From Litorivicinus sp. (lineage in GTDB: Bacteria > Pseudomonadota > Gammaproteobacteria > Pseudomonadales > Litorivicinaceae), in assembly GCA_028339155.1 (NCBI GenBank), contig JAOLBK010000004.1:62001-126000 (forward strand): DNA of 64,000 bases. The letters run 5' to 3'. A program made the position numbers and the translations under genes. Of the stretch, positions 44,650 through 53,607 are shown in pieces (the first letter of the stretch is position 1; every line of letters starts with the position of its first letter). Below the pieces are notes generated by a model. It saw only the letters and a list, made by a program, of their open reading frames with translations. It ran no database searches and was not told the DNA's origin.

Positions 44650-44672
44650 CTACACCCCCACACGGGGTGTAG
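44650..44672. terminator. Strong hairpin between rmf and pyrD (terminator or mRNA-stabilising)
   Basis: Perfect 9-bp stem CTACACCCC / GGGGTGTAG with loop CACAC. It lies between the convergent ends of rmf and pyrD. No T run follows on either strand, so it may be a weak bidirectional terminator or a stem protecting the 3' end of rmf mRNA. Confidence 0.6.
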
Positions 44673-44690
44673 TTCACATTATTGGTTAAC

Positions 44691-45689
44691 TTATCGAGTA
44701 ATTCGAATTGCATCTTTGACGAGCCTTGGTCCTTGGTAAATTAATCCTGTGTACAGCTGTACGAGCGTCGCTCCAAGACTGATCCTTTGCTTGCAGGCAT
44801 CTGCTGACATAACTCCACCCACCGATATAATTGGAAGTCGCCCGCCCAGGGTTATGTTCGCAACTTGTAAACAGTGCTCTGCACGTTGGCTCAATGGGGA
44901 TCCCGAGAGACCACCCATCTCAACACGATGAGGGCTCGTTAATCCTGATCGATCTAACGTTGTATTAGTCAAAATTACACCATCAATTTCGACGGCAACG
45001 AGTGCCTCGAGGACTTTGTTAAGGTCATCATCACTAAAATCAGGTGCTAGCTTTATAAAAATTGGACACCGCGCATGACGACGATTAACAACTTTTTGGC
45101 GTGCATCAAGTACCGGTTTAACCACATCTAAAATTCGACTTGCATCTGCAAGATCACGAAGACCAGGCGTATTCGGGCTGGACACGTTCACGGTGATGTA
45201 ATCACAAACTGGTGCTGCTTTTTCCAAACAGTGCACGTAATCGAGGTGAGCGCTCTCATTGGGCGTATCTTTATTTTTCCCAATGTTGATCCCAAGAATA
45301 CCTTTGTAAGGATGCTCCTTTAATCGACGAACCAATGCATCGATACCCGCATTATTGAATCCGAATCGATTAATCAACCCCTGCTCTCGGAGTAAACGAA
45401 ACACGCGCGGCAAGGGATTTCCGGGTTGAGGTTTAGGCGTTACGGTTCCCACCTCAATATGCCCAAATCCAAGACGCGAAAACCCCGACACTGCTTGGCC
45501 ATCTTTATCGAGACCGGCTGCCAGTCCAATTGGATTGTCAAAATGCAATCCAGCAATCTGTACCGCCCTTCCGCAAATAGGTGCGCGCGCGCCAAATACT
45601 CGCCCGTATGATGACATCGATGAAATTGTGAGATCGTGCGCAACTTCTGGGTCAAGCGCAAATAAGCAGGGTTTTACGATGGAATACAC
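44691..45689 (-). CDS. pyrD: Dihydroorotate dehydrogenase (quinone), class 2
   Basis: Oxidises dihydroorotate to orotate at the inner membrane, passing electrons to quinone; fourth step of UMP synthesis. The N-terminal helical membrane-contact part is present. FMN-barrel motifs: GLAAGLDKDGQ near residue 60, GTVTPKPQPGNP, RFGFNNAG, the catalytic Ser in TVNVSSPNTPGLRDL near 175, and IISVGGV near the end. I prefer the GTG at 45687-45689, with GGAG 5 bases before it, giving an N-terminus that aligns with E. coli (MYYPF); a GTG two codons further up is the alternative. Confidence 0.95.
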   Translation of the reverse strand: MYSIVKPCLFALDPEVAHDLTISSMSSYGRVFGARAPICGRAVQIAGLHFDNPIGLAAGLDKDGQAVSGFSRLGFGHIEVGTVTPKPQPGNPLPRVFRLLREQGLINRFGFNNAGIDALVRRLKEHPYKGILGINIGKNKDTPNESAHLDYVHCLEKAAPVCDYITVNVSSPNTPGLRDLADASRILDVVKPVLDARQKVVNRRHARCPIFIKLAPDFSDDDLNKVLEALVAVEIDGVILTNTTLDRSGLTSPHRVEMGGLSGSPLSQRAEHCLQVANITLGGRLPIISVGGVMSADACKQRISLGATLVQLYTGLIYQGPRLVKDAIRITR

Positions 45690-45754
45690 GTTCACTCCGG
45701 GTTCAACGCCGAGAATGATAGCGTGTCTTCCCCACTAAGAGATAGCAAACCGCC

Positions 45755-47401
45755 CTAGCTTGGATCTAATCGCGTATGGTCATCGGGAAGTGAAAATGAA
45801 TCAATTGAGACTACAGACCAATAATTACGAAGTCTTGGATCCTCCAATACGCCATTGCCCGTTATCAACACACCGTCTGAAGCTTTTGGATAAATTTGAT
45901 CTGCCAGTTTAATCTGACTCCCTGACAGCCTTCTCACGATATGCCTCCGGTTCAAATGATCCGGATGTTCAATGCCAGCCGCACCCAGCAGCTCGGCAAC
46001 CGCGCCCAGTGTATGATGATGAAAGTTACGCACGCGGACCCCTCGACTTGGGACATCTAGTGCCCGATACCGCAACGGATCCATCGTCGTTATACCCGTT
46101 GGGCAATGCCCCGAACCGCAATCCTTTGCTTGAATACAACCCAATGAGAACATAAACGGACGCGCCATATTGCACCAATCAGCGCCAAGTGCGCAGACAC
46201 GCAAAATATCATACGCGCTAACAATTTTTCCAGAGGCCCCAACTTTGACTCGTTTTCGGAGTCCCGCCCCACGCAGTGCGTTATCAACAAAAACGACTGA
46301 ATCGCGAAGCGGCGATCCAATATTATCTGAAAATTCGGTCGGCGCTGCCCCAGTACCGCCTTCGGAACCGTCTACGGTCACAAAGTCAACATACTGAGTG
46401 GTTTCCACCATCGCCTTGACTAGCGCAATGAATTCCCAGGGATGTCCAATACATAACTTCACCCCAACGGGCTTGCCACCAGACAGCTGCCTAAGCCGCT
46501 CAGCAAACTTCAACAATTCAATAGGTGTGGAAAATGCACTATGAGAGGGTGGTGACTCACAAGTTTGATTGATGGGAATTCCGCGTGCTTCAGCAATTTC
46601 CTGAGTGACTTTTGGGGCAGGCAATAGTCCACCATGGCCGGGCTTCGCGCCCTGACTGAGCTTGATCTCAATCATTTTTACCTGTTCCAAGCACGCTTTC
46701 TCAGCAAACATTTCTTCTGAAAACTCACCGCTTTGCGTCCGACATCCAAAGTAGCCAGTTGAGATCTGCCAGATTAAGTCTCCGCCACCACGTTGGTGAT
46801 ATTTTGACAAAGACCCCTCACCGGTGTTTTGAGCAAATCCACCCAAGTGAGCTCCAAGACTGAGAGCTTCGACTGCTGGTGGTGAAAGTGCACCGAATGA
46901 CATGCCGGAAATATTCAATAATGACATCAAATATTGACTCTTTTCAGGATCACCGACCTTCACACGGAAATCTGAGTCATTAATTTTGATTGGTAACATT
47001 GAATGGTTCAGCCAATTGTAATCCTCCTCGTAAACATTCCGCTCTGTTCCGAATGATCGTTTCGCCTGATTATCCTTAGAGCGCTGATAAACCATCGCTC
47101 TTTGATTGCGAGAATAAGGCGTTTCATCCGTATCAGATTCCCAGAAATATTGCCTAAGTTCTGGCCGAACACTTTCAAGTAGATAACGTATCCGACCCAT
47201 TAGTGGGTAATTTGCTCTGACTGGGTGAGTTTTTTTGGCGAAATCCCGAAGCCCAAGCCCCGTAAATGCGACAAACATGATTGACGGGGCCAAAAACCAT
47301 GCTGAAGATGAAAGAGTGAGTCCAAGAAACAAAACCGACAAAAACATACTGCCGACCCATACGGTAAAGCGGCCAAATAATATTTCTTTTAACAAAACCA
47401 T
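45755..47401 (-). CDS. Membrane-anchored FMN-binding glutamate-synthase-like protein
   Basis: Stand-alone GOGAT central/FMN barrel domain without the glutamine amidotransferase and C-terminal domains. Two N-terminal hydrophobic segments (residues about 14-50), then GMSFGALSPPAVEAL near 175, NTGEGSLS, KPGHGGLLP near 265, DGSEGGTGAAP near 365, and the 3Fe-4S-type cysteine motif CIQAKDCGSGHCPTGI near 445. 548 aa. Such proteins occur widely in proteobacteria; their reaction is unproven and need not be glutamate synthesis. It lies one base from pepN. Confidence 0.85.
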   Translation of the reverse strand: MVLLKEILFGRFTVWVGSMFLSVLFLGLTLSSSAWFLAPSIMFVAFTGLGLRDFAKKTHPVRANYPLMGRIRYLLESVRPELRQYFWESDTDETPYSRNQRAMVYQRSKDNQAKRSFGTERNVYEEDYNWLNHSMLPIKINDSDFRVKVGDPEKSQYLMSLLNISGMSFGALSPPAVEALSLGAHLGGFAQNTGEGSLSKYHQRGGGDLIWQISTGYFGCRTQSGEFSEEMFAEKACLEQVKMIEIKLSQGAKPGHGGLLPAPKVTQEIAEARGIPINQTCESPPSHSAFSTPIELLKFAERLRQLSGGKPVGVKLCIGHPWEFIALVKAMVETTQYVDFVTVDGSEGGTGAAPTEFSDNIGSPLRDSVVFVDNALRGAGLRKRVKVGASGKIVSAYDILRVCALGADWCNMARPFMFSLGCIQAKDCGSGHCPTGITTMDPLRYRALDVPSRGVRVRNFHHHTLGAVAELLGAAGIEHPDHLNRRHIVRRLSGSQIKLADQIYPKASDGVLITGNGVLEDPRLRNYWSVVSIDSFSLPDDHTRLDPS

Positions 47402-50011
47402 TTATCCTTTTGATTTATCTACTATTTCATAAAGATCTTTAGAGAGTTTCTGAGAAATTAGAAAGCTCAATTCTTGCTTCATCAGATCGGCGTAATCCTT
47501 ACTAAAACGGGACCACTGACACAACGGATTAACAAGTCGAGCCGCAATTTGGGGGTTCATTGAGTCTAACTTTAAGACTGCATTCGCCAAAAACCGGTAG
47601 CCTGAAGCCGAATGAAACGTCTTAACGTTACGCGCAGAAAATGCTCCAATCACTGCTCTAACTCGATTTGGATTGGTCCAAGCAAAACGAGGATGCTCGG
47701 TCAGAACCTTGATTCTATTCAGGTCTGCAGTCCGTTCATTCACAGCCTCAGTTGATAGCCATAAATCCAAGACTTCATCCGTCGTGGCAAGTTCAAGAAA
47801 ACGATCTGATAGCAATTCGCTGACTTCGGTTGACGCATCAGCTCGAGCGATCCGGTATGCAGCGAACCGCTCCGTCAAATTATTTGCACCATCAAACAAT
47901 TTGGTCAAGATTTCATCTGCATTACCTGATCGGGCAAGATAGCTCAGGGCCGTTATGCTCAGACTTCTCCGGCCGATGGAATCGGCCTCTGGCACATAAT
48001 CTCCACTGACTTTCATCGCGCGAAAAAGCGGTTCCCACAACTCTTTCAAGGCAAAAGCAATCGATGTACGAATTGATTTTCGAGCTTCCAAAATATACTG
48101 AGGATCAGCCGGCTGCATGGCGGCCCAAAGTATATTGTCCTGCGGCATTGCAAGCATTTCCGCAACGCAAGCGGGATCGTCAATCGTCTTAGGATTATTG
48201 ACCAATCCCTGAACCACCTGAATCACCGTCTCCAAGCTATCCTCAGACGTGCTATGACCCATATTTTCTCGGATTGCATTTATATAGAGGGCTTGAATCG
48301 CATCCCAACGACTTACCCCATCATCATCGTACAGTGCGATCGCCATCAACTCTGATAAAGGCCGTTCAAATTCAAGTTTAACTGGTGCAGACAAGCCTCG
48401 CAGGACAGATAGTATCGGGTCTCCATGGGGTACGCTTAGCTCTAGCTGGGCAGTTTTGCCATCAAGCTCAATCAGTTGTTCTGGTATCAAGATCTGGCCA
48501 GTAAATTGATCAAATACTTGATAGCTAACAGGAATCAAATAGGGTTCTTGTGTTCCCTCGCCTACATCCGACGGTGGTCTTTGCTCAACCTCAATATTAA
48601 GAACTCGTCTACCACTATCAAATTGACTAGACACAGCAAGAACTGGCGTTCCAACCTGCCGATACCAACGCATAAATTGTGTAAAATCTCGACCAGAGAC
48701 TGCTGCCATTGCCTGCACAAAATCATCAATAGTCACCGCTTCGCCGTCATGTCTCTCAAAATACAAATCACTCCCTTTTCGAAACAAGGACGGACCAAGC
48801 AAGGTCTTGATCATACGAACAACTTCAGCACCTTTCTCATAAATGGTGAGCGTGTAGAAATTAGAGATTTCAAGATATTCAGTCGGTTGCACTGGATGGG
48901 CCGTTGGACCTGAATCCTCAGTAAACTGAGCACTTCTCAAGAAATTAACATCTTGAATACGCTTTACAGCACGAGAATTTATATCCGAAGTGAATTCACT
49001 ATCTCGGAACACCGTGAACCCTTCTTTAAGGCTTAGCTGAAACCAATCTCGACAAGTCACACGATTTCCGGACCAGTTATGGAAATATTCATGAGCAACG
49101 ATGGCTTCTATACGTTGAAATGCAGAATCGGTCGCAGCATCTGAATTTGCCAACACACAACTCGAATTAAAAATATTTAATCCTTTGTTCTCCATAGCTC
49201 CCATATTGAAGTGGCTCACCGCAACGATCATAAAAATATCTAGGTCGTACTCTCGGCCGAAACTTTCCTCGTCCCAACGCATCGCCCGTTTTAGACTAGC
49301 CAACGCGTAGTCGACACGATTCAGGTCATTTTTTTCTACATAGATCCGGAGCTCTACTTGACGCCCCGATCGGGTCACAAAACAGTCTGTGCGCACCGAC
49401 AAATCACCACCAACGAGTGCGAACAAATAACAGGGTTTGGGGAATGGATCGTGCCAAGTAACTTCCCGTCGCCCATCTGACAATAAAGTTTCAGAAACAG
49501 GATTGCCGTTTGATAGGAGTACTGGATAGCTAGCATCAGCAATAACCGTAGTCGTAAAAATGCTCAAAACATCTGGCCGGTCAGGATAATAGGTAATCCG
49601 GCGAAAGCCTTCTGCCTCACATTGCGTACAAAACATGCCATTAGACAGGTAAAGGCCTTCTAGGGCCGTATTGCTCTGTGGGTCAATTTGAGTGATCACT
49701 GTCAGAAGAAACTCCTTAGGCACTGAGCGGATTAGTAGAGTTTCATCAATCTCGACCAATCGATCTTCGGTTACTTCTTCACCATCAACCTTTATGCTGA
49801 CGCGGGTCAGGTTTTTACCAAATAACTCAATCCCACTAACCGCTGAGTCGACACGAACAAAACGAGTCTCCTGCGTCACAAGAGTCCGGGTAGCATCTAA
49901 TTCAAATTTAAGCCGACAGAATTCCGCCCGGTATGGGTACGCCTCGTAATCTGCTAGCCTGGTGACCGCAGGTGCGGTAAGGCTATTGCGAGCATCACTC
50001 ATTTGTTTCAT
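47402..50011 (-). CDS. pepN: Aminopeptidase N
   Basis: Cytoplasmic M1 zinc aminopeptidase that removes N-terminal residues from peptides. Substrate-recognition motif GAMENKG near residue 265 and zinc site HEYFHNWSGNRVTCRDWFQL with the third ligand Glu in LKEGFTVFRD. The C-terminal Ig-like and helical-repeat domains are complete. 869 aa (E. coli 870). An internal ATG three codons in (MSDARNS) is an equally good start. The gene starts inside the 3' end of the DUF1315 gene, so nadK-DUF1315-pepN form one unit. Confidence 0.96.
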   Translation of the reverse strand: MKQMSDARNSLTAPAVTRLADYEAYPYRAEFCRLKFELDATRTLVTQETRFVRVDSAVSGIELFGKNLTRVSIKVDGEEVTEDRLVEIDETLLIRSVPKEFLLTVITQIDPQSNTALEGLYLSNGMFCTQCEAEGFRRITYYPDRPDVLSIFTTTVIADASYPVLLSNGNPVSETLLSDGRREVTWHDPFPKPCYLFALVGGDLSVRTDCFVTRSGRQVELRIYVEKNDLNRVDYALASLKRAMRWDEESFGREYDLDIFMIVAVSHFNMGAMENKGLNIFNSSCVLANSDAATDSAFQRIEAIVAHEYFHNWSGNRVTCRDWFQLSLKEGFTVFRDSEFTSDINSRAVKRIQDVNFLRSAQFTEDSGPTAHPVQPTEYLEISNFYTLTIYEKGAEVVRMIKTLLGPSLFRKGSDLYFERHDGEAVTIDDFVQAMAAVSGRDFTQFMRWYRQVGTPVLAVSSQFDSGRRVLNIEVEQRPPSDVGEGTQEPYLIPVSYQVFDQFTGQILIPEQLIELDGKTAQLELSVPHGDPILSVLRGLSAPVKLEFERPLSELMAIALYDDDGVSRWDAIQALYINAIRENMGHSTSEDSLETVIQVVQGLVNNPKTIDDPACVAEMLAMPQDNILWAAMQPADPQYILEARKSIRTSIAFALKELWEPLFRAMKVSGDYVPEADSIGRRSLSITALSYLARSGNADEILTKLFDGANNLTERFAAYRIARADASTEVSELLSDRFLELATTDEVLDLWLSTEAVNERTADLNRIKVLTEHPRFAWTNPNRVRAVIGAFSARNVKTFHSASGYRFLANAVLKLDSMNPQIAARLVNPLCQWSRFSKDYADLMKQELSFLISQKLSKDLYEIVDKSKG

Positions 50012-50261
50012 CCTTAGTTGGAATCAGATCGGATGATTCATCTAATGTACGACAACTTGATTTCGATCGATCAATAAAGCCTGTCCGTTGCTGGTCTGGC
50101 AAATATAGTGCGTCGTATCGAATTATGGCTTCGAGCAATAATTCCTTTTGTTTCGTAGGTACATCTCGTCCATCGCGATATTTGCCTGTTTCAATCGCTC
50201 GCCTTAGGTCTTCTACTATATCTGGAGTCAAGGCTGCGACCAAATCTTCTACCGTATTCAT
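49995..50261 (-). CDS. DUF1315 family protein (YeaC-like)
   Basis: 88 aa, soluble. LRRAIETGKYRDGRDVPTKQ and E-x-x-x-QAIIRYDALYLPDQQ followed by RTGFIDR are the marks of the family; function unknown. I start at the ATG 50259-50261 (MNTVEDLVAAL), preceded by AGGA and overlapping the nadK stop as ATGA. The longer frame would run 18 residues into nadK. It precedes pepN directly, as in pseudomonads. Confidence 0.85.
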   Translation of the reverse strand: MNTVEDLVAALTPDIVEDLRRAIETGKYRDGRDVPTKQKELLLEAIIRYDALYLPDQQRTGFIDRSKSSCRTLDESSDLIPTKDETNE

Positions 50262-51154
50262 TCGTGATCCTGCTGCGGCTCGATTCGGCCGCCCCACTGC
50301 AACTTGGACCGACAAATTTCGTAATAGCTATACCCCGGCGGGTGCAAAAGCTTTAAATTCTGCTCAGACCGCCTGATCATTATTTGATCACCGAGTAATA
50401 ATGAGATATGAATTTGTCCATCACAACTAACTTGCGGCAAAGCCTGATGTTTTTCAGTGACAGTGACCAAAATTACTGAGCTGGCGGGGACGACAATCGG
50501 CCGAGCATTGAGTGTATGCGGAAACATCGGAATCAGCACCAAGGCATCCAGTTTCGGATGCATGATAGGCCCGCCTGCAGACAATGCATATGCCGTAGAA
50601 CCAGTCGGAGTTGAACAAATTAAGCCATCAGACCGGCTCGAATATACGAACTGGTCATCAATGCATAAGTCAAAACCAAGCATCCGGGCTGATTGTCCTT
50701 TATGCAAAACCACATCATTTAGTGCTATTGCGCTAGCAATAACCCGTCCATTCCTAAGTACTTCAACCTCGTTTAATGCGCGCACTTCTTCTGTGAATTC
50801 ACCCGCCAATGCTTGGGTAATTTTTTCGATGGCGTCTTGCGGTCGAATATCAGTCAAAAATCCCAAAGTACCTCGGTTAATACCTAAGACCGGAGTATCA
50901 AATTTAGCCAGTGCACGACTGGCACCCAATAGACTCCCATCACCTCCGACCACAATGGCTAATTCTATTTTTTCTCCAATATATTCCAACGCACAGTGCG
51001 GAATCCCCGGAAATTCACCATCATCGAAAACATCATCCTCAAGCCAAACCTCGATCTCTCGATTGCTTAGAAAATCAACCAATCGTGCTATAGTACTGAG
51101 TGTTTCTAAATGGTCTGCACGACCAATTAAACCAATTCGATTAAACTTTCTCAC
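50258..51154 (-). CDS. nadK: NAD kinase
   Basis: Makes NADP from NAD with ATP. Conserved motifs: VVGGDGSLLGASR near residue 67, NRGTLGFLTDI near 95, LNDVVLHKG near 145, and TPTGSTAYALSAGGPI near 180. 298 aa. First gene of the nadK-DUF1315-pepN unit and divergent from the DUF1853 gene, with only 20 bases between the two starts. Confidence 0.96.
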   Translation of the reverse strand: MRKFNRIGLIGRADHLETLSTIARLVDFLSNREIEVWLEDDVFDDGEFPGIPHCALEYIGEKIELAIVVGGDGSLLGASRALAKFDTPVLGINRGTLGFLTDIRPQDAIEKITQALAGEFTEEVRALNEVEVLRNGRVIASAIALNDVVLHKGQSARMLGFDLCIDDQFVYSSRSDGLICSTPTGSTAYALSAGGPIMHPKLDALVLIPMFPHTLNARPIVVPASSVILVTVTEKHQALPQVSCDGQIHISLLLGDQIMIRRSEQNLKLLHPPGYSYYEICRSKLQWGGRIEPQQDHE

Positions 51155-51174
51155 ATGCGTTCCTCGGGAGTTCC

Positions 51175-52098
51175 GTGCCTATTACACATCAAACTGGCGC
51201 TGAGGCGAACCTCCCTGATGCGATTCGCCATGAATTGAATTGGTTGCTGACCACTAAACCGGTCTGGAAATCGGATGCAAAAAACGGTTTCAGTGTCTTA
51301 GCTGACCGTTTTAGTGTGTCGGTTGAGGACATCGCAGACACACTTTCAAATCACTGGGTATGGCATGGACCACCAAAACGTCTTGGTCGTCGCTTTGAGG
51401 CTTTGCTTGCGGGAATCTTTGAAGCGGCGGAAAATACGACGTTATTGAAACAGGGATTAGTGGTTTCTGATGGTTCTCAAACACTCGGTGAGCTCGATTA
51501 TCTTGTTCAAATAGGCGAGTCCATCATTCATTTCGAAGTAGCCGTCAAATTTTATGCGGGTATCGGATTATCCGAATCGCGGAACGACTTGAAGCATTGG
51601 GTGGGGCCCAGCTGCCAAGACTGTCTCCACCGGAAAATTACCCACTTAACAACGCATCAATTGCCACTCGCCAATACTTCATTTGGACGTCAACAGCTTC
51701 GCAAACACAATCTCCCAAGACCGACCGAGCAGATTGGACTGATTTATGGCTACTTATTGCATCCTTGGGATCAGCCAAAGGCATATCCACCGGGCTTAAA
51801 TTGTGAATCTCCAGCCTTCTGGTGTACGCACAAAGATTATCCTGATGCTCTGAGGCGTTTAATACGTCCTTACGGTAGCGATTATGGCTGGACGCCCGTC
51901 CCACGATCGTTGTGGATCCCCACAGCTCGGCAAGCGCCAAACATACCACTGATTCCAAAAGGCTTACCCAAACCTGAACAAGCTGATTGCTATGCCTTAG
52001 TTTCGAAGGCTACACCTCATATCGAAAAACTTAGAGTATTCCTGATGCCTGACCGATTTCCTTGTTCTGCAAAAGAATTTATTCAACGCGTAGCCTAA
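51175..52098 (+). CDS. DUF1853 family protein
   Basis: 307 aa, soluble. Family features are LGRRFEALLAGIFE near residue 64, LGELDYLVQIGESIIHFEVAVKFY near 103, and GPSCQDCLHRKITHLTTHQ. The ELDYL...HFEVAVKF block looks like the acidic/Lys pattern of PD-(D/E)XK nuclease folds; that resemblance is my inference. The start is GTG, close to the nadK start on the other strand, an arrangement also found in pseudomonads. Confidence 0.82.
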   Translation: MPITHQTGAEANLPDAIRHELNWLLTTKPVWKSDAKNGFSVLADRFSVSVEDIADTLSNHWVWHGPPKRLGRRFEALLAGIFEAAENTTLLKQGLVVSDGSQTLGELDYLVQIGESIIHFEVAVKFYAGIGLSESRNDLKHWVGPSCQDCLHRKITHLTTHQLPLANTSFGRQQLRKHNLPRPTEQIGLIYGYLLHPWDQPKAYPPGLNCESPAFWCTHKDYPDALRRLIRPYGSDYGWTPVPRSLWIPTARQAPNIPLIPKGLPKPEQADCYALVSKATPHIEKLRVFLMPDRFPCSAKEFIQRVA

Positions 52099-52136
52099 AT
52101 ATAGAATTCACATCAAAAGTCGTTCTGAATAATCAG

Positions 52137-53435
52137 TTATTTGTTATTACACCATGAGCAATCGAGGTCTTTTATTTTAAACGAATGCTTCATCAGGCTC
52201 GTGTACGATTCAGGATTACGATCAAAGACCCGACCAATAATTTCGACTTCAATGTCTTCTGGAAGCGCCTCTAAGTAGGTGTAAATCGGCCGCAATCCGA
52301 TGCCTTCAAGATCGTCTACTTTAACTATTTTCGACCCCCTATAAAATTCAATATCATTCGTCTCATCAAAGTTTGAATCAATGCTTTCGATTACTAAAAC
52401 AGGCTTGTTCGTATTGCCACTTGCAAATGTCGCATCAACTTTATTGTCTTCTGTAATCATCAAGCCCGATACAAATAGCCAATCTTTTTCATGCGCAGAC
52501 CGTCCTTTTTGAACCGGTACATCAACCAAAACCTCTGACCCGTCGCGCATTACTGACAACTGCATGCGATCCTCACCATAACCACGCATCGCATCGCCTA
52601 AATCGCCATTACTTTCCGGATGCCAGAGGTTACCATTCCAACTTAGAATCTCATCCCCAATTACGAGATTAAGTGCTTGGTCGAAAATACTGCCGACTAC
52701 TGGGCTCAATTCGCCATCCACAATCATAGTTTGAAATCCAAAGCGCGGCCGTGCTGGACTCCTCTCAGCCCGCATCAGCCCAATAATTGAGCACATCTCC
52801 TTACTTTTAGTCATAAAACCAAGGTCACTTGAGCTAAATGTTGCCGTCATCATCCCAACAACTTGGCCACTCCCTAACTCAATCACTGGTCCACCTGAAC
52901 TGCCCGCTTCAGTAACAAGGTCAGTCGTATAAAAAGACCCATCTACATGGAAATCTTTTTCACCAGAAAGCACACCCAGACTGGCTGTGAATTCTTGTCC
53001 TTCCGGATGCCCGATCGAAAAAACACCATCGCCCCGTCTGAGCTTGTAATCACAATAAAAACCTAAATCCTTAGATGTATCTGGAATTACTTCTGGATCA
53101 ACGCTGATAACCGCAACATCATGCTTAGTGTCTAAAAACACTCTTTTGGCATTTGTAAATTTCTTTTGGTCCTTAAAGCGTACCCGAAGTTCGACCGCAC
53201 CGTATCCAGCAACATGCGCATTTGTGAGCACCCATCCCCGCGCTTTGTCAATCACAAATCCAGAACCAGACCATCGACCTTTAGCTTTCCCATCCTCAGT
53301 AACCCCATGCTTTAGGTTAGCCTTGATCAGAACAGTCGCCTGTGTTGCTCTTTCGATAAGATCAGAACGACCGAGTTCTGCAGAAAAGCCAAAATTACCG
53401 AATAATAATACCGTAAACGCAAAGAACCATTTCAT
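52137..53435 (-). CDS. Exported trypsin-like serine protease with PDZ-like domains
   Basis: Periplasmic or secreted S1C/HtrA-like protease. The signal peptide MKWFFAFTVLLFGNFGFSA begins at the internal ATG 53433-53435. Catalytic triad: His74 (LTNAHV), Asp106 (KHDVAV) and Ser180 (TEAGSSGGPV; the usual GNSGGP reads GSSGGP). After residue 230 a PDZ-like domain is visible (SPVVGSIFD, LVIGDEILSWNG), then a second, more divergent one (SKIVKVDDLEGIG). The C-terminus ends in a Cys pair (DCSWCNNK). 432 aa. It lies head to head with a subtilase gene about 170 bases away. Confidence 0.85.
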   Translation of the reverse strand: MKWFFAFTVLLFGNFGFSAELGRSDLIERATQATVLIKANLKHGVTEDGKAKGRWSGSGFVIDKARGWVLTNAHVAGYGAVELRVRFKDQKKFTNAKRVFLDTKHDVAVISVDPEVIPDTSKDLGFYCDYKLRRGDGVFSIGHPEGQEFTASLGVLSGEKDFHVDGSFYTTDLVTEAGSSGGPVIELGSGQVVGMMTATFSSSDLGFMTKSKEMCSIIGLMRAERSPARPRFGFQTMIVDGELSPVVGSIFDQALNLVIGDEILSWNGNLWHPESNGDLGDAMRGYGEDRMQLSVMRDGSEVLVDVPVQKGRSAHEKDWLFVSGLMITEDNKVDATFASGNTNKPVLVIESIDSNFDETNDIEFYRGSKIVKVDDLEGIGLRPIYTYLEALPEDIEVEIIGRVFDRNPESYTSLMKHSFKIKDLDCSWCNNK

Positions 53436-53607
53436 GTGAGGCCTGCAATATCCCATTTGTCAAACTAGTGTACACGCCAAACAAAAGGTTCCAATCTATG
53501 GTCCTAAAAGTTCTCCGATTTAGAGAAACTCGAACTGATTTAATCAGAATTTTGTGTCGAATATCGGAAGATCCAAAATCATGTGAAATAAGGCTTATTA
53601 TTGGTTT
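53436..53607. other. Divergent spacer between the two protease genes
   Basis: About 170 AT-rich bases that must carry both promoters. No clear consensus promoter or operator is visible. Confidence 0.45.

Noticed and set aside
44354..44713. Minus-strand frame of 119 codons over rmf
   Set aside because: It is antisense to rmf, whose product, start site and ribosome-binding site are clear.
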